From the NCBI GenBank assembly GCA_002937655.1, contig PTKH01000003.1:26503-90502 (forward strand): 64,000 bases of DNA, written 5' to 3'. Origin of the DNA: Alphaproteobacteria bacterium MarineAlpha9_Bin3 (lineage in GTDB: Bacteria; Pseudomonadota; Alphaproteobacteria; TMED109). Both the position numbers and the translations under genes were made by a program. The notes under the pieces were generated by a model that had not been told where the DNA came from, made no database searches, and saw only the letters and a list, made by a program, of their open reading frames with translations. Below, one piece after another: positions 52,001-60,992 of this stretch; position 1 is the first letter of the stretch, and each line of letters begins with the position of its first letter.

Positions 52001-52170
52001 GAAACGATTGGAGCATCAATATCAGGGTATTCTCTTACTGCTAAGTCTTTCATTGAAGATAAACCAAATATAACAAGTATAAGACTTACCACAGCAGCAA
52101 AAACAGGCCTTTTGATAGATATATCTGATAATAATAGAGTACGTTCTTTAGTTTCTATTGTTTTTGTCAT
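49006..52170 (-). CDS. RND family efflux transporter permease (HAE1-like)
   Basis: Proton-driven inner-membrane pump of the AcrB/MexF class, 1054 residues, twelve expected helices and two large periplasmic loops. N-terminal SIKRPVFAAVVSLILVIFGL, helix 4 with the paired acids LAYVLAVGLVVDDAIVVLEN, and the second-half repeat ARLRPILMTTIATVFGAMPL are typical. It works with the adaptor encoded 16 nt upstream; no TolC-like gene is next to it, so the outer-membrane channel is supplied elsewhere. Substrates unknown. Confidence 0.95.
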   Translation of the reverse strand: MTKTIETKERTLLLSDISIKRPVFAAVVSLILVIFGLSSMKDLAVREYPDIDAPIVSVITLYKGAPATIIESQVTQIIEESVSGIEGVKQITSKSREERSEVTIEFVVTRDVDAAASDVRDKVSGSIGNLPLDAESPVVLKTEADASPFIWIGMRSKEWNAIQLSDYADRYLVDTFSVVPGVAKVMIGGERKPAMRIWLNRRSMAAYGITVNDIENALLKQNLELPSGRVESNRREFAVRTDSGLVTEEQFRNIVVMQKSDYLIRLSDVAEINLGTEEERYEVRANGEPAIGLGVIKQSKANELEIANGIRSKLAEIEASLPEQVELFVAYDRSRFVDASIKEVFKALAIAMGLVIAVIFIFLRSFWATLIPAIAIPVSLISSFIILNMFGFSINVLTLLAYVLAVGLVVDDAIVVLENIHRRIENKEPVLLASLRGSRQIGFAVIATTMSLIAVFVPISMMGGNTGRLFSEFGISIAGAVLFSSFVALTLTPMMCSKILKQKQSSNLLYRSSEKIFLLLNRSYEWTLSKTLSFPIIILAIGIAFSATAYNLYKEVPKEFAPTEDRGVFLVVLMAPEGATLNYTRDYLLEVEDKLASIGPEGSKEIDTLFGVLAPGLSRPSPVNFAIAFVVLKPWQERIRSQQEIVKEFFPKLLGVPGANVFAINPPSLNQPGRKSPVQFVLGGPSYDTLKDWSKIIINKAKEENPKLLSIDADYKETKPELKVDINRDRAATMEVSIADIGRTLETMLGSRFVTTLNDRGVQYNVVLQARNKDRETPNDLENIYIRNSKNNLIPLNNLITTNETAAPKELNRFDRMRSVTISASLAPGYSLGEALDYLDNLALTNLPPEARVSYAGQSREFRDSSSSLMITFGLALLVVFLVLAAQFESFIHPIIIMLSVPLAITGALATLYFTGITLNVYSQIGLVMLIGLVAKNAILIVEFANQLREQGRSIRDAVKESAAARLRPILMTTIATVFGAMPLALATGAGAESRASIGWVIVGGVTFSTILSLFIVPALYDLLARFTKPSSHIADKLRSLEDEYNKNKLQIAE

Positions 52171-52186
52171 GCTAATTCATTCCTAT

Positions 52187-53305
52187 TTAATTATTTATTT
52201 CTCGAATTGTAACTTTAGAACCATCTCTAACTTTCTGAATACCTCCTGTTACAACCGTTGCATTTGCATCTATACCTTCAATAACTTCTACTTCACCCGA
52301 AAGTCTTTGTCCTAGTTTTACTGGGGTAGCTTTAGTTATTCCATTATCAATTACGTAAACGGTTCTTTGAGTTCCATCAGTAAGCACAGACTCTTCAGGA
52401 ATTATGATAGCATTTGTATGAGTCATTACAGGTAATTTTACTATCATAAACATTCCTGGTTTAAGCTTGAGTTCATTATTATTAATTTCAGCTCTAACGG
52501 TTATAGATCTTGAATCACGACTTATTCTTGTATCGATAGATTTTATAGTTCCAGTAAAAACTTCATTTCCCCAAGCTCGAGAAAAAGTTTTAATATTAGT
52601 TCCTATTTTAAGAGTGGATATAGCAGATTCTGGAACTTCAAAGTCTATCTCAATGGGATCTATACTATCTAGTGAAGTCATTACTTCTCCTGGTTCCAAA
52701 TATTCACCTATACTTTTAAGTTTAAGACCTATAACTCCATTAAAAGGAGCTTTAATTATTTTTTTATTAAATTTATTTTTAGCTATTTTTAATTTCGCTT
52801 TTGCTATTTGAAGTTGTGCTAAGGCTTCTGTTTCATCTGTTAATAGCTGATCTAATCTTGTTTTAGCAATATTATTAGTTTGTGATAATTTTTCTGCACT
52901 TCTTGCTAATCTCTTTCTTCTTTCAAGTAATGCAGTCCATCTATCTACTTCTGCTTTTTGAATATTAATTTCAGCTTGCTCAATACTTGATTCTAAAATA
53001 AATAATATATCATTTTTTATAATTTTTTGACCTTCTGTAAACTTTATTTCTGTAACAATTCCATTTACTTCAGATGTTACATCAATAGAATCTAGAGCTT
53101 TAAGATTACCAACTACTTCCATATCAACCACAATATCGTCAATTCTTACTTGTTTTGCATCAATAGCAGTTGGAGGTCTTTCCCCTGAAGAACTATTATT
53201 ATTTGTATTATTTGAACCAGTAATTATTGACCAGTTATCCCACACTAACCAAGATATGATGCCAACAAATATTACTGTAAAAATTTGAATAAAAACAGAT
53301 CGCAT
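52187..53305 (-). CDS. RND efflux periplasmic adaptor (membrane fusion protein)
   Basis: HlyD/AcrA-type adaptor connecting the RND pump to an outer-membrane channel. N-terminal membrane anchor (~residues 5-25), lipoyl/barrel-sandwich halves (VTSEVNGIVTEIKFTEGQKI and IIKAPFNGVIGLKLKSIGEY), a helical hairpin (~100-150), then beta-barrel and membrane-proximal domains. I chose ATG 53305 (372 residues) with AGGAAAA upstream; a start 42 nt earlier has no ribosome-binding site. Confidence 0.93.
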   Translation of the reverse strand: MRSVFIQIFTVIFVGIISWLVWDNWSIITGSNNTNNNSSSGERPPTAIDAKQVRIDDIVVDMEVVGNLKALDSIDVTSEVNGIVTEIKFTEGQKIIKNDILFILESSIEQAEINIQKAEVDRWTALLERRKRLARSAEKLSQTNNIAKTRLDQLLTDETEALAQLQIAKAKLKIAKNKFNKKIIKAPFNGVIGLKLKSIGEYLEPGEVMTSLDSIDPIEIDFEVPESAISTLKIGTNIKTFSRAWGNEVFTGTIKSIDTRISRDSRSITVRAEINNNELKLKPGMFMIVKLPVMTHTNAIIIPEESVLTDGTQRTVYVIDNGITKATPVKLGQRLSGEVEVIEGIDANATVVTGGIQKVRDGSKVTIREINN

Positions 53306-53334
53306 TATTTTTCCTATATATTTAATTATCAAGA

Positions 53335-53362
53335 TTGAATTATACATATATAATAATATTAT
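53335..53362 (+). promoter_or_regulatory. Possible promoter of xseB-ispA-tlyA
   Basis: TTGAAT (53335-53340), 16 nt, TATTAT (53357-53362) in the 91-nt divergent gap between the RND adaptor gene and xseB. The region is almost pure A/T, so the match may be by chance. Confidence 0.3.
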
Positions 53363-53396
53363 TATATAACTTTTATAAAAAAATTGGATTTTTTAA

Positions 53397-53645
53397 ATGT
53401 CTGAAAATAATACTAAAAATGAAATAGATAAAATGACCTTCGAAGAAGCATTAAAATCATTAGAAGAAATAGTAAGTCAATTAGACTCTGGTGAAGTAGA
53501 TTTAGATAAAGCTGTTGAGGCTTATGAGAGAGGCACAAATTTAAAAGCTCATTGTGAAAAAAAATTAAAAGAGGCTCAGTTACGTATAGAAAAAATTGAA
53601 GTAGATAAAGAAGGTGAAATAACTGCAAAAAATTTGGATGTGTAG
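53397..53645 (+). CDS. xseB: Exodeoxyribonuclease VII small subunit
   Basis: Small helical subunit of Exo VII, 82 residues, with the conserved [20 protein letters not shown] and [20 protein letters not shown]. It overlaps ispA by 1 nt, the usual xseB-ispA linkage. Confidence 0.96.
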   Translation: MSENNTKNEIDKMTFEEALKSLEEIVSQLDSGEVDLDKAVEAYERGTNLKAHCEKKLKEAQLRIEKIEVDKEGEITAKNLDV

Positions 53646-54547
53646 TGAAAAACAAATTTAACAACTCTCAGCCTAATTTTATAGAATACTTAAATATCTT
53701 TACTAATAAATTTGAAAAATTTTATAATCAAAAATATTTTATTGACAGTGCACCAAATATTTTAAAAGAGAGTATTCAATATATTAATTCGACGGGTGGA
53801 AAAAGAATAAGACCTTTCTTAGTATGCGAATGCGCTAAATTATTTGATATAAAATTTGAAATTTCAATTTATGCAGCAATTGCAATAGAAATGGTACACA
53901 CCTATTCATTAATTCATGATGATTTACCTGCTATGGATGATGATGATATGAGAAGAGGAAAAAAGACTCTCCATAAGAAATATAATGAAGCTATTGCAAT
54001 ACTTTCTGGAGATGCTTTATTAACTGATTCTTTTGTTATATTATCAGATAATTATAGAAATATAGATCTTAATATTTGTTTAAAATTAATATCACTTTTA
54101 TCCAAATCTGCTGGAAGTGGGGGCATGGTAGGTGGACAAATTTTAGATTTGTTTCCTGAAAATAATAATAAAAAAAGTGTGAATTTGATGAATGAAATGA
54201 AAACAGGAGCACTTATTCGATGCGCTACTTCTTTCGGAGCAATTTTAGGCAATGCCTCAAAAAAAGACTGTAAAAATATGTATGAATATGGAAATTCTAT
54301 AGGTAAAGTTTTTCAAATTAAAGACGATTTATTGGATTTGCAGGGAGATGAAAAAATGGTTGGAAAAAGAATTAATAAAGATAAAGATAATGGTAAATTT
54401 AGTTTTATTGACTTATATGGGGAGGGTAAAACAAAAAAAATAGCATTAACATATATCAGCCAAGCAAAAGATATACTTGCAAGTTATGGAACAAAAAGTA
54501 ATTATTTGATTTTACTTACTGATTATATTTTAGATAGAAATAAATGA
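53645..54547 (+). CDS. ispA: Polyprenyl (farnesyl/geranyl) diphosphate synthase
   Basis: Head-to-tail prenyltransferase making farnesyl diphosphate. First aspartate motif HDDLPAMDDDDMRRGK, second motif FQIKDDLLDLQGD, and TGGKRIRPFL at the N-terminus; 300 residues. The start is GTG 53645, overlapping the xseB stop. It overlaps tlyA by 4 nt; the dxs gene that usually lies between ispA and tlyA in Alphaproteobacteria is missing here. Confidence 0.95.
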   Translation: MKNKFNNSQPNFIEYLNIFTNKFEKFYNQKYFIDSAPNILKESIQYINSTGGKRIRPFLVCECAKLFDIKFEISIYAAIAIEMVHTYSLIHDDLPAMDDDDMRRGKKTLHKKYNEAIAILSGDALLTDSFVILSDNYRNIDLNICLKLISLLSKSAGSGGMVGGQILDLFPENNNKKSVNLMNEMKTGALIRCATSFGAILGNASKKDCKNMYEYGNSIGKVFQIKDDLLDLQGDEKMVGKRINKDKDNGKFSFIDLYGEGKTKKIALTYISQAKDILASYGTKSNYLILLTDYILDRNK

Positions 54548-55284
54548 AAAAATCTAAAATCCGTCTAGATGACTTAGTTGTTAAAGCAGGCTTTGCTGTA
54601 TCTAAATCTGTTGCTCAATCTCTAATAATATCAGGAAAAATATATCATGAAGAAAAAAAATTGGATAAGCCAGGATATTCAATTTCAAGTGAAACTAAAA
54701 TAACTTTTAGAGGTCCTATCCATCCATGGGTTTCTAGAGGCGGCATCAAATTAGATCATGCTTTAAAAAGTTTCCAATTAGATGTTAATGGCTTAATAGC
54801 ATTAGATATAGGAGCCTCTACAGGAGGTTTTAGTGATGTCTTAATCGAAAATGGAGTAAAAAAATTATATGCAGTTGATGTAGGTTATGGTCAGTTACAT
54901 GAAAAAATATTAAAAAACCCTATAGTAGTTTCGTTAGAAAGAAAGAATGCTAGATACTTAAGTAGAAGTGACATAGAAGAAAGTATTGATATATTAGTAT
55001 GCGATGCTAGCTTTATAAGTTTAACAAAAATTCTTCCTGAGCCATTACAATTATGTTCTAAAAAAGCAAAACTGATAGCTCTAATAAAACCTCAGTTTGA
55101 ACTTCAAAAAAAATTTATTTCCAAAGGTGGAATAGTAAAAGATGAAGAATTAAGGCAACAAGTTTGCCTAAATATAAGATTATGGCTAGAAAGTAAAATG
55201 AAATGGAGAGTGAATGAGATTATTAAGAGTCCAATTAAAGGGCCTAAAGGAAACGTTGAATACTTAATATATGCTAGTAAATAA
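54544..55284 (+). CDS. tlyA: TlyA-family rRNA (cytidine-2'-O)-methyltransferase
   Basis: Methylates rRNA ribose positions; TlyA proteins are also called hemolysin-like. An N-terminal S4 domain (RLDDLVVKAGFAVSKSVAQS) precedes an FtsJ-like SAM domain (GLIALDIGASTGGFSDVLIE, LVCDASFISLTKILP, LIKPQFELQ). 246 residues. Last of xseB-ispA-tlyA, ending immediately before the convergent 55285 gene. Confidence 0.93.
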   Translation: MKKSKIRLDDLVVKAGFAVSKSVAQSLIISGKIYHEEKKLDKPGYSISSETKITFRGPIHPWVSRGGIKLDHALKSFQLDVNGLIALDIGASTGGFSDVLIENGVKKLYAVDVGYGQLHEKILKNPIVVSLERKNARYLSRSDIEESIDILVCDASFISLTKILPEPLQLCSKKAKLIALIKPQFELQKKFISKGGIVKDEELRQQVCLNIRLWLESKMKWRVNEIIKSPIKGPKGNVEYLIYASK

Positions 55285-55872
55285 TTATTCTCTTGCCATA
55301 TTGTGATATTCTTTATTTGGCCTCATATCAGTTCCTGCTGCTATTCTATTTGACATATTAAAAAAACTAGCCACTTCTATAATTTCTAGTATTTCCTCTT
55401 CTTTAAAATTAGCTTCACGTAAGATATTTCTATCTGCATTATCTATTTTACTAGGCGTTTCTGTAAGTTTATATGCAAAATCTAGCATTAATCTATTTTT
55501 TTTACTTAGATTGGCAGATCTGTAGTTTATCATTAACTCATCACCAAGGATTTGATTATTACTAAGCTGTCTTACTGCTGCTCCATGTGCTATCAAGCAA
55601 TAAAAACACTTATTACAACTCGAAACCACTACTGCTATCATTTCACGTTCTAATTTTGATAAATATCCTTCTTTTATCATTAATCTATTATAAAAATTCA
55701 CAAAGTTTTTTAATCTATCTATGTCTGTAGCATTTGCTAAAATAACATTAGGAACCATTCCTAGTTTTTCTTTGCATACTTCAAAGTACCGTTTCATTTC
55801 AGCATCTAGCATTTCTATTTTAGGTTTGATATTTAAATCCCAAATATAACCATCTTTTTTATCATTTTGCAT
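55285..55872 (-). CDS. Peroxidase-related AhpD-like protein
   Basis: A 195-residue member of the AhpD/carboxymuconolactone decarboxylase superfamily, of the longer peroxidase-related type ([40 protein letters not shown]). The redox motif is CFYCLIAHG (C-x2-C-x3-H). It overlaps aroC by 11 nt. It is the second AhpD-like protein in the window; the other (11643-12038) is shorter and only distantly alike. Confidence 0.82.
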   Translation of the reverse strand: MQNDKKDGYIWDLNIKPKIEMLDAEMKRYFEVCKEKLGMVPNVILANATDIDRLKNFVNFYNRLMIKEGYLSKLEREMIAVVVSSCNKCFYCLIAHGAAVRQLSNNQILGDELMINYRSANLSKKNRLMLDFAYKLTETPSKIDNADRNILREANFKEEEILEIIEVASFFNMSNRIAAGTDMRPNKEYHNMARE

Positions 55873-56965
55873 TTTTTAAATTCCCTGTAATAGCTATATG
55901 TTGTAAGGCTTGATCCGCTAAAACAATAGCTATCATTGCTTCTCCTACAGGTACAGCTCTTATTCCAACACATGGATCATGTCTGCCTTTAGTAATAATA
56001 TTTGTTTCTTTTTTATTCTTAGTTATAGTTTTTCTAGAGTGTAAAATTGAACTTGTTGGTTTGACTACAAATCTACTTATAATATCCTGTCCTGAAGAAA
56101 TTCCTCCAAGAATTCCTCCTGAATGATTAGATAGAAATTTAACATTTTTATTTTTATCTATTCTAATTTCATCAGCATTTGTTTCACCTGTTAAATCAAC
56201 AACAGAAAATCCATCGCCTATTTCTACGCCTTTTACAGCATTTATACTCATTAATGCACTAGCTATATTGGAATCTAATTTTTGATAAATAGGTTCTCCT
56301 AATCCCACAGGAATATTTTTTGCTATTATTTCTATAATAGCCCCGCAAGACAATCCTTTTTTTCTTATATCTTTTAAATAATTCTCCCAATTTTTCACTG
56401 AAGTTTGATCTCCACAAAAAAAATCATTTTTATTTATATTATTTTTATTCCATTTATTTTTATTAATCTTATGACGACCTAATTGAATGACAGAGCCAAT
56501 TATTTCAACTTTATTACTTATAACTTTAGAAAGTACTTTTTTAGCTACTGCTCCAGCGGCTACTCTCATAGCTGTCTCCCTGGCTGAAGACCTTCCTCCT
56601 CCTCTATAGTCTCTAATCCCATATTTCTCTTGATAAGTATAATCAGCATGAGATGGTCTAAAAGTATTTTTAATATTATTATAATCTCTAGATTTATAAT
56701 CTTCATTTTTAATTAATAAAGAGATAGGAGTCCCAGTTGTTTTTCCTTCAAAAGTACCTGATGATATTCTTACAATATCTTTTTCTTTTCTTTGTGTAAC
56801 AAATTTTGAGGAGCCAGGTCTGCGCCTATTAAGGTCTTTTTGAATATCTTCTTTAGTTAATTTGATACCGGGAGGAACGCCATCTATTATACAACCTATT
56901 TCGGGTCCATGACTCTCCCCAAAAGTAGTATATCTAAAAATATTTCCAAAAGAGTTGCTTGCCAT
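55862..56965 (-). CDS. aroC: Chorismate synthase
   Basis: Last shikimate-pathway step, FMN-dependent elimination of EPSP phosphate. [54 protein letters not shown] and [16 protein letters not shown] are conserved; 367 residues. 2 nt after fabI, a common alphaproteobacterial fabI-aroC pairing. Confidence 0.97.
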   Translation of the reverse strand: MASNSFGNIFRYTTFGESHGPEIGCIIDGVPPGIKLTKEDIQKDLNRRRPGSSKFVTQRKEKDIVRISSGTFEGKTTGTPISLLIKNEDYKSRDYNNIKNTFRPSHADYTYQEKYGIRDYRGGGRSSARETAMRVAAGAVAKKVLSKVISNKVEIIGSVIQLGRHKINKNKWNKNNINKNDFFCGDQTSVKNWENYLKDIRKKGLSCGAIIEIIAKNIPVGLGEPIYQKLDSNIASALMSINAVKGVEIGDGFSVVDLTGETNADEIRIDKNKNVKFLSNHSGGILGGISSGQDIISRFVVKPTSSILHSRKTITKNKKETNIITKGRHDPCVGIRAVPVGEAMIAIVLADQALQHIAITGNLKNAK

Positions 56966-56967
56966 TA

Positions 56968-57810
56968 TTATACAACCGATATATCAGGAGCATCAGGAGA
57001 TTTCATGCCTACAACATGATACCCTGAGTCAACATGTACAATTTCACCAGTAGTACCAGAAGATAAATTTGATAATAAAAATAATGCCGCTCCTCCAACA
57101 TCATCAAGATTAGTATTTCTTTTAAGAGGAGCATTATACTCATTCCATTTGAGAATATATCTAAAATCTCCTATTCCAGACGCAGCTAAAGTTTTAACTG
57201 GACCAGCTGAAATACCATTAACCCTAATTTCTCTATTACCTAAATCCGCTGCAAGATACATAACACTTGCTTCTAATGCAGCTTTAGCTATTCCCATTAC
57301 ATTATAATGTGGAATAACTTTTTCTGCCCCGTAATAAGATAAAGTCAACATACTTCCGCCATCATTCATTATCTTAGAAGCATAATTTGCTACTGAAGTA
57401 AAAGAATAACAGGAAATATCCATTGATTGTAAAAAATTATTTCTAGTTGTTTCAATATATTTACCTTTGAGTTCTTCTTTATCTGAGTATGCAATTGCAT
57501 GAACTATAAAATCTATTTTTCCATATTTTTTATGTATTTTATCAAATGTACTTTTTATAGATTCTTCCTCAGATACATCACATTCAAAAATATCTCTAGC
57601 CTTTGCCTTATCTGCAAGTGGGACTATTCTTTTTTTTAATGCTTCGCCTTGATAAGTTAAAATTATATCTGCCCCATTATCAGATAAAGCCTTTGTAACG
57701 CCCCAGGCTAGTGATCTATCATTTGCAACTCCCATTACAATTCCTATTTTATTCTTCATAATGTTGCTATTCACTATGGCTTTTTGTCTTGAATTGTCTT
57801 CTGAGCTCAT
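56968..57810 (-). CDS. fabI: Enoyl-[acyl-carrier-protein] reductase (NADH)
   Basis: Final reductive step of the fatty-acid elongation cycle and target of triclosan. SDR fold with the FabI-type start [16 protein letters not shown] and catalytic Tyr-x6-Lys in [20 protein letters not shown], then [18 protein letters not shown]. The start ATG 57810 (280 residues) has AGGA upstream, giving a ~17-residue leader before the usual start. Confidence 0.96.
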   Translation of the reverse strand: MSSEDNSRQKAIVNSNIMKNKIGIVMGVANDRSLAWGVTKALSDNGADIILTYQGEALKKRIVPLADKAKARDIFECDVSEEESIKSTFDKIHKKYGKIDFIVHAIAYSDKEELKGKYIETTRNNFLQSMDISCYSFTSVANYASKIMNDGGSMLTLSYYGAEKVIPHYNVMGIAKAALEASVMYLAADLGNREIRVNGISAGPVKTLAASGIGDFRYILKWNEYNAPLKRNTNLDDVGGAALFLLSNLSSGTTGEIVHVDSGYHVVGMKSPDAPDISVV

Positions 57811-57942
57811 GTTTTTTCCTAGTTAAAATATATTATCTATATTAAGAATTTTTATTGATTAATAATAAAAAAATAAAATTAATTATCTAATTAATAATAT
57901 TATCCTATATATTATTATATAAATAAATATATAAGGAATGTC

Positions 57943-58545
57943 ATGAAAAGTGAAGAGTTTATAAAGTTTTCTGACCCTATGAAGCTTTTTTCTTCTTGGA
58001 TTAGTGAAGCAAAAGAAAAAGAAGTTAATGATTATAATGCCTGTTGTTTAGCTACATGTGATGCAGCAGGAATACCTTCTGCTAGAATGGTGCTTATTAA
58101 AACATTTGATGAAAGAGGTTTTGTATTTTACACAAATTTACATAGTCGAAAAGCTAAAGAGTTTGAGAGGAATGTTAGAGTTGCCTTATGTTTTCATTGG
58201 AAAACAATTAGAAAGCAAATAAGAATTGAGGGGCCTCTATTAGAATTACCAAAAAATGAAGCTGATAAGTATTTTGAAAGTCGACCTAGAGAGAGTAAAA
58301 TAGGTGCTTGGGCAAGTAAACAATCTAGTCATCTTCCAGAGGGATATCAAAGTTTAGAGAAAAATATAAAATTTTATGAAAATAAATTTAAGAACAAGAC
58401 TATTCCTAGACCTAGTTTTTGGTCTGGAAGAATAGTAGTGCCAGAAAAAATAGAATTTTGGAAAGATGTAAAAAACAGATTACATGAAAGAGTACTATTT
58501 AAAACAGATAATGAAAAATGGCTTAAGGAATATTTATATCCTTGA
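57943..58545 (+). CDS. pdxH: Pyridoxamine 5'-phosphate oxidase
   Basis: FMN enzyme making pyridoxal phosphate. ARMVLIKTFDERGFVFYTNL, the FMN-site SRKAKEFERNVRVALCFHW and RPRESKIGAWASKQSSHL are conserved; 200 residues with the C-terminal SFWSGRIVVPEKIEFW and RLHERVLF. Diverges from fabI over a 132-nt, extremely AT-rich gap with no distinct motif. AAGGA precedes the ATG. Confidence 0.96.
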   Translation: MKSEEFIKFSDPMKLFSSWISEAKEKEVNDYNACCLATCDAAGIPSARMVLIKTFDERGFVFYTNLHSRKAKEFERNVRVALCFHWKTIRKQIRIEGPLLELPKNEADKYFESRPRESKIGAWASKQSSHLPEGYQSLEKNIKFYENKFKNKTIPRPSFWSGRIVVPEKIEFWKDVKNRLHERVLFKTDNEKWLKEYLYP

Positions 58546-59004
58546 CTAATTTGCGGGATATAAAACTCCTAAAGTTTCAGCTACGCATGCTGGTTTTTCT
58601 TCTCCTTCAATCTCAATAGTAAGCTCATTTTTGATTTTAAATCCTGTTTTAGAAGGCGTAACTTCTAGAAGTTTAAAAGATCCTCTTAAATTTGAACCAG
58701 CTTTTACGGGAGATAGAAATCTAACTTTATCTAAGCCATAATTAACAGAGTGAGCAATATTCTTTACTTCATAAGTATTATAACTCATCCATGGAGCAAG
58801 AGATAAAGTTAAAAAACCATGTGCTATAGTTGATCCAAAAGGTCCTTTTTTAGATTTTTCTTCATCTAAATGAATCCACTGGTAATCTTCTGTTGCTTTA
58901 GCAAACTCATTTATTCTATTTTGTGATACATTAACCCAAGGGCTATGACCTGTAATTTTTCCGACATATTTTTTAAGATCTTCTATAGATTCTAATACTA
59001 TCAT
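58546..59004 (-). CDS. MaoC-family (R)-specific enoyl-CoA hydratase-like protein
   Basis: Hotdog-fold hydratase, 152 residues. The hydratase-2 motif is present as DYQWIHLDEEKSKKGPFGST with IAHGFLTLSL, holding the catalytic Asp and His. Nodulation protein N/MaoC-like subgroup. An ideal AAGGAGGT Shine-Dalgarno precedes the ATG. Adjacent to the fatty-acid oxidation genes by about 2 kb; substrate unknown. Confidence 0.88.
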   Translation of the reverse strand: MIVLESIEDLKKYVGKITGHSPWVNVSQNRINEFAKATEDYQWIHLDEEKSKKGPFGSTIAHGFLTLSLAPWMSYNTYEVKNIAHSVNYGLDKVRFLSPVKAGSNLRGSFKLLEVTPSKTGFKIKNELTIEIEGEEKPACVAETLGVLYPAN

Positions 59005-59100
59005 TTAAACCTCCTTATATTGAATTTTTTGAGTACTATACTATATCAATATTTACAATTATGACTAATATGTTTTATAAATTAAACTATAGGAAATAAA

Positions 59101-59475
59101 ATGACCACGATAAAAAAAAATAAACTAACGGAAGATCAATATGCTGTAGCGAGAGGAGGGGCAACTGAACCTCCATTTAGCGGAAAATATAACAATGAAA
59201 AAAGAACAGGTGTTTATTTATGTGTGTCATGTGACCAAAAATTATTTGACTCAAAAACAAAATATGATAGTGGATCAGGCTGGCCTGCTTTTTACGCTCC
59301 TTATAAAGAAGAAAATATTACAAACTTGCAAGATACATCACATGGAATGGTTAGAACAGAAGTAAAATGTAGTAAATGCGACTCACACCTAGGTCATGTT
59401 TTTCCTGATGGACCCGAACCCACGGGATTGAGATATTGTATAAACTCTATAGTTATGAACTTCATAGAAGAATAA
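59101..59475 (+). CDS. msrB: Peptide methionine-(R)-sulfoxide reductase
   Basis: Repairs oxidised methionine in proteins. 124 residues; the zinc cysteines lie in CVSCDQ and CSKCDSHLGHVFPDGP, SGSGWPAFYAP is the substrate loop and the catalytic Cys is in GLRYCINSIVMNF. No signal peptide, so cytoplasmic. Confidence 0.95.
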   Translation: MTTIKKNKLTEDQYAVARGGATEPPFSGKYNNEKRTGVYLCVSCDQKLFDSKTKYDSGSGWPAFYAPYKEENITNLQDTSHGMVRTEVKCSKCDSHLGHVFPDGPEPTGLRYCINSIVMNFIEE

Positions 59476-59477
59476 TT

Positions 59478-60992
59478 TTAAAAAGATTTAAGTATTTTCA
59501 AAATATCTGGATTGACTACAAACCTTGATCCAAAAACTTTTGAATATTCATTACTTTTTTTGTTAAAAAAATCTATGCCATATTTTTTAACCCAATTGAA
59601 AGCTCCTCCTGTCCAAAATGGAAAACCAATTTTTTTGATTAGCATAAGATCACATATTTTAGGGTCTTTGATGGCAGAGTGTTTAATAAAATTGTAAAAT
59701 ATATTATTGATAGAACTATAAAGTAATCTTGTTTCAACCTCTTCAATTGAAGGTTGTATTTTAGATGGGGGTATTAGATTTATTAAGTCAGGCCAAATAT
59801 TATGCTTTATTCCTTTTTTATAATCATAAAAACCTTTATCATTTGATAAACCATTTCTATTAATTTTTTGCATTGACCTTATTAATGAAGCAACCGCTGC
59901 ATCGGTAGAATCTAAATGATTTATTACACATTGGATTTCATTACTATCAGCAATTTCTAAAGGTCCTGCATTAAAATCTAATCTTTTACCTGCGTTTTCT
60001 ATTAAAGGTGCTGATACTCCATTTATTAATAGTCTTACCCCTTCAGCTGCATAGTTTTCTTCAAAAGAGCTTTTAAATTTTTGAATTATATCTTCTTGTA
60101 TTTTTTCTGTTGATTTATGTAAAATAGTTGTTTCAATCATTGATCTTGTCTCTATATTTTGGATGAGCCAAGTAATATGTCTTGCTTCTATTTTTAATCC
60201 AGAATTAACATCTGTATTTAATCCTTCATAAATAGAACTTATTAATACTTTAACTGATGGATAGTGATCAGCTGTATTTGCATGTAAAGATGCATTTTTT
60301 GAAATAAAATAACCCAAGTTTTGAGAAGAAAATGGATTAAGTTTATTACTTTGAATTTTTTTATTATCCCACTTTTGGAGTGAAACTGGGTTATTAACAA
60401 TATAGTGTCTAGCTGCATTAATTAGCTGTTCTTTTTCTTTTACTATCTCATCTATAAGTTTTATTTTAAGAGCTTCCTCTGCTGACAAAATTTTATTACT
60501 TAAAAATAAGTTAATACTTTCGTTAATACCTACTAGTCTTGGTAATCTTTGAGATCCTCCAATTGATGGAATTAAGGAATATTTAATGTTTTTAAAATAA
60601 AAATTAGTTTTTGAGTCATCAAGTGCAATCCTATAATGACTATGTAGAATAATTTCTAAACCACATAGTTTGATTTCACCTTCAATTAAACTAACTATAG
60701 GCTTTCCTATAGTTTCTAATTTTCTTAATGTTTTACTAAATTTAGTAATAAAATCAAATATCGCCTTTGCGTTTGTTAATGATAGAAGAAAATTTAGATC
60801 ATAATCATAGTCATATTTACCTTGATCAGAAGAAATGATAACGCCTTTTATTTTTTTATTATTACATATAAAATTTATAGCTTCTATAAAGTCATTTATA
60901 AATTCTTCATTAATCAGTATGCTATTAGACTGAAGTGAGAGATTAGCGACATTATGTTCATCAACAAAGAGCTTTATATTATTTAGATTCAT
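59478..60992 (-). CDS. FadJ/FadB-like protein lacking the NAD-binding domain
   Basis: Related to the multifunctional fatty-acid oxidation alpha subunit (~700 residues), but only 504 long. Residues 1-~200 align with the enoyl-CoA hydratase domain (SIGGSQRLPRLVG, AEEALKIKLIDEIV) and ~200-298 with the linker (HYPSVKVLISSIYEG). From ~301 it resumes at the start of the 3HCDH C-terminal domain (EGVRLLINGVSAPLIENAG, NDKGFYDY, GFPFWTGGAFNWV). The whole Rossmann domain, with the glycine motif and catalytic His, is absent. Glu113 matches the first hydratase Glu, but the second is Asn135. So neither full activity is expected. It is 1-nt coupled to the thiolase; a structural or decayed role is possible. 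Confidence 0.8.
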   Translation of the reverse strand: MNLNNIKLFVDEHNVANLSLQSNSILINEEFINDFIEAINFICNNKKIKGVIISSDQGKYDYDYDLNFLLSLTNAKAIFDFITKFSKTLRKLETIGKPIVSLIEGEIKLCGLEIILHSHYRIALDDSKTNFYFKNIKYSLIPSIGGSQRLPRLVGINESINLFLSNKILSAEEALKIKLIDEIVKEKEQLINAARHYIVNNPVSLQKWDNKKIQSNKLNPFSSQNLGYFISKNASLHANTADHYPSVKVLISSIYEGLNTDVNSGLKIEARHITWLIQNIETRSMIETTILHKSTEKIQEDIIQKFKSSFEENYAAEGVRLLINGVSAPLIENAGKRLDFNAGPLEIADSNEIQCVINHLDSTDAAVASLIRSMQKINRNGLSNDKGFYDYKKGIKHNIWPDLINLIPPSKIQPSIEEVETRLLYSSINNIFYNFIKHSAIKDPKICDLMLIKKIGFPFWTGGAFNWVKKYGIDFFNKKSNEYSKVFGSRFVVNPDILKILKSF

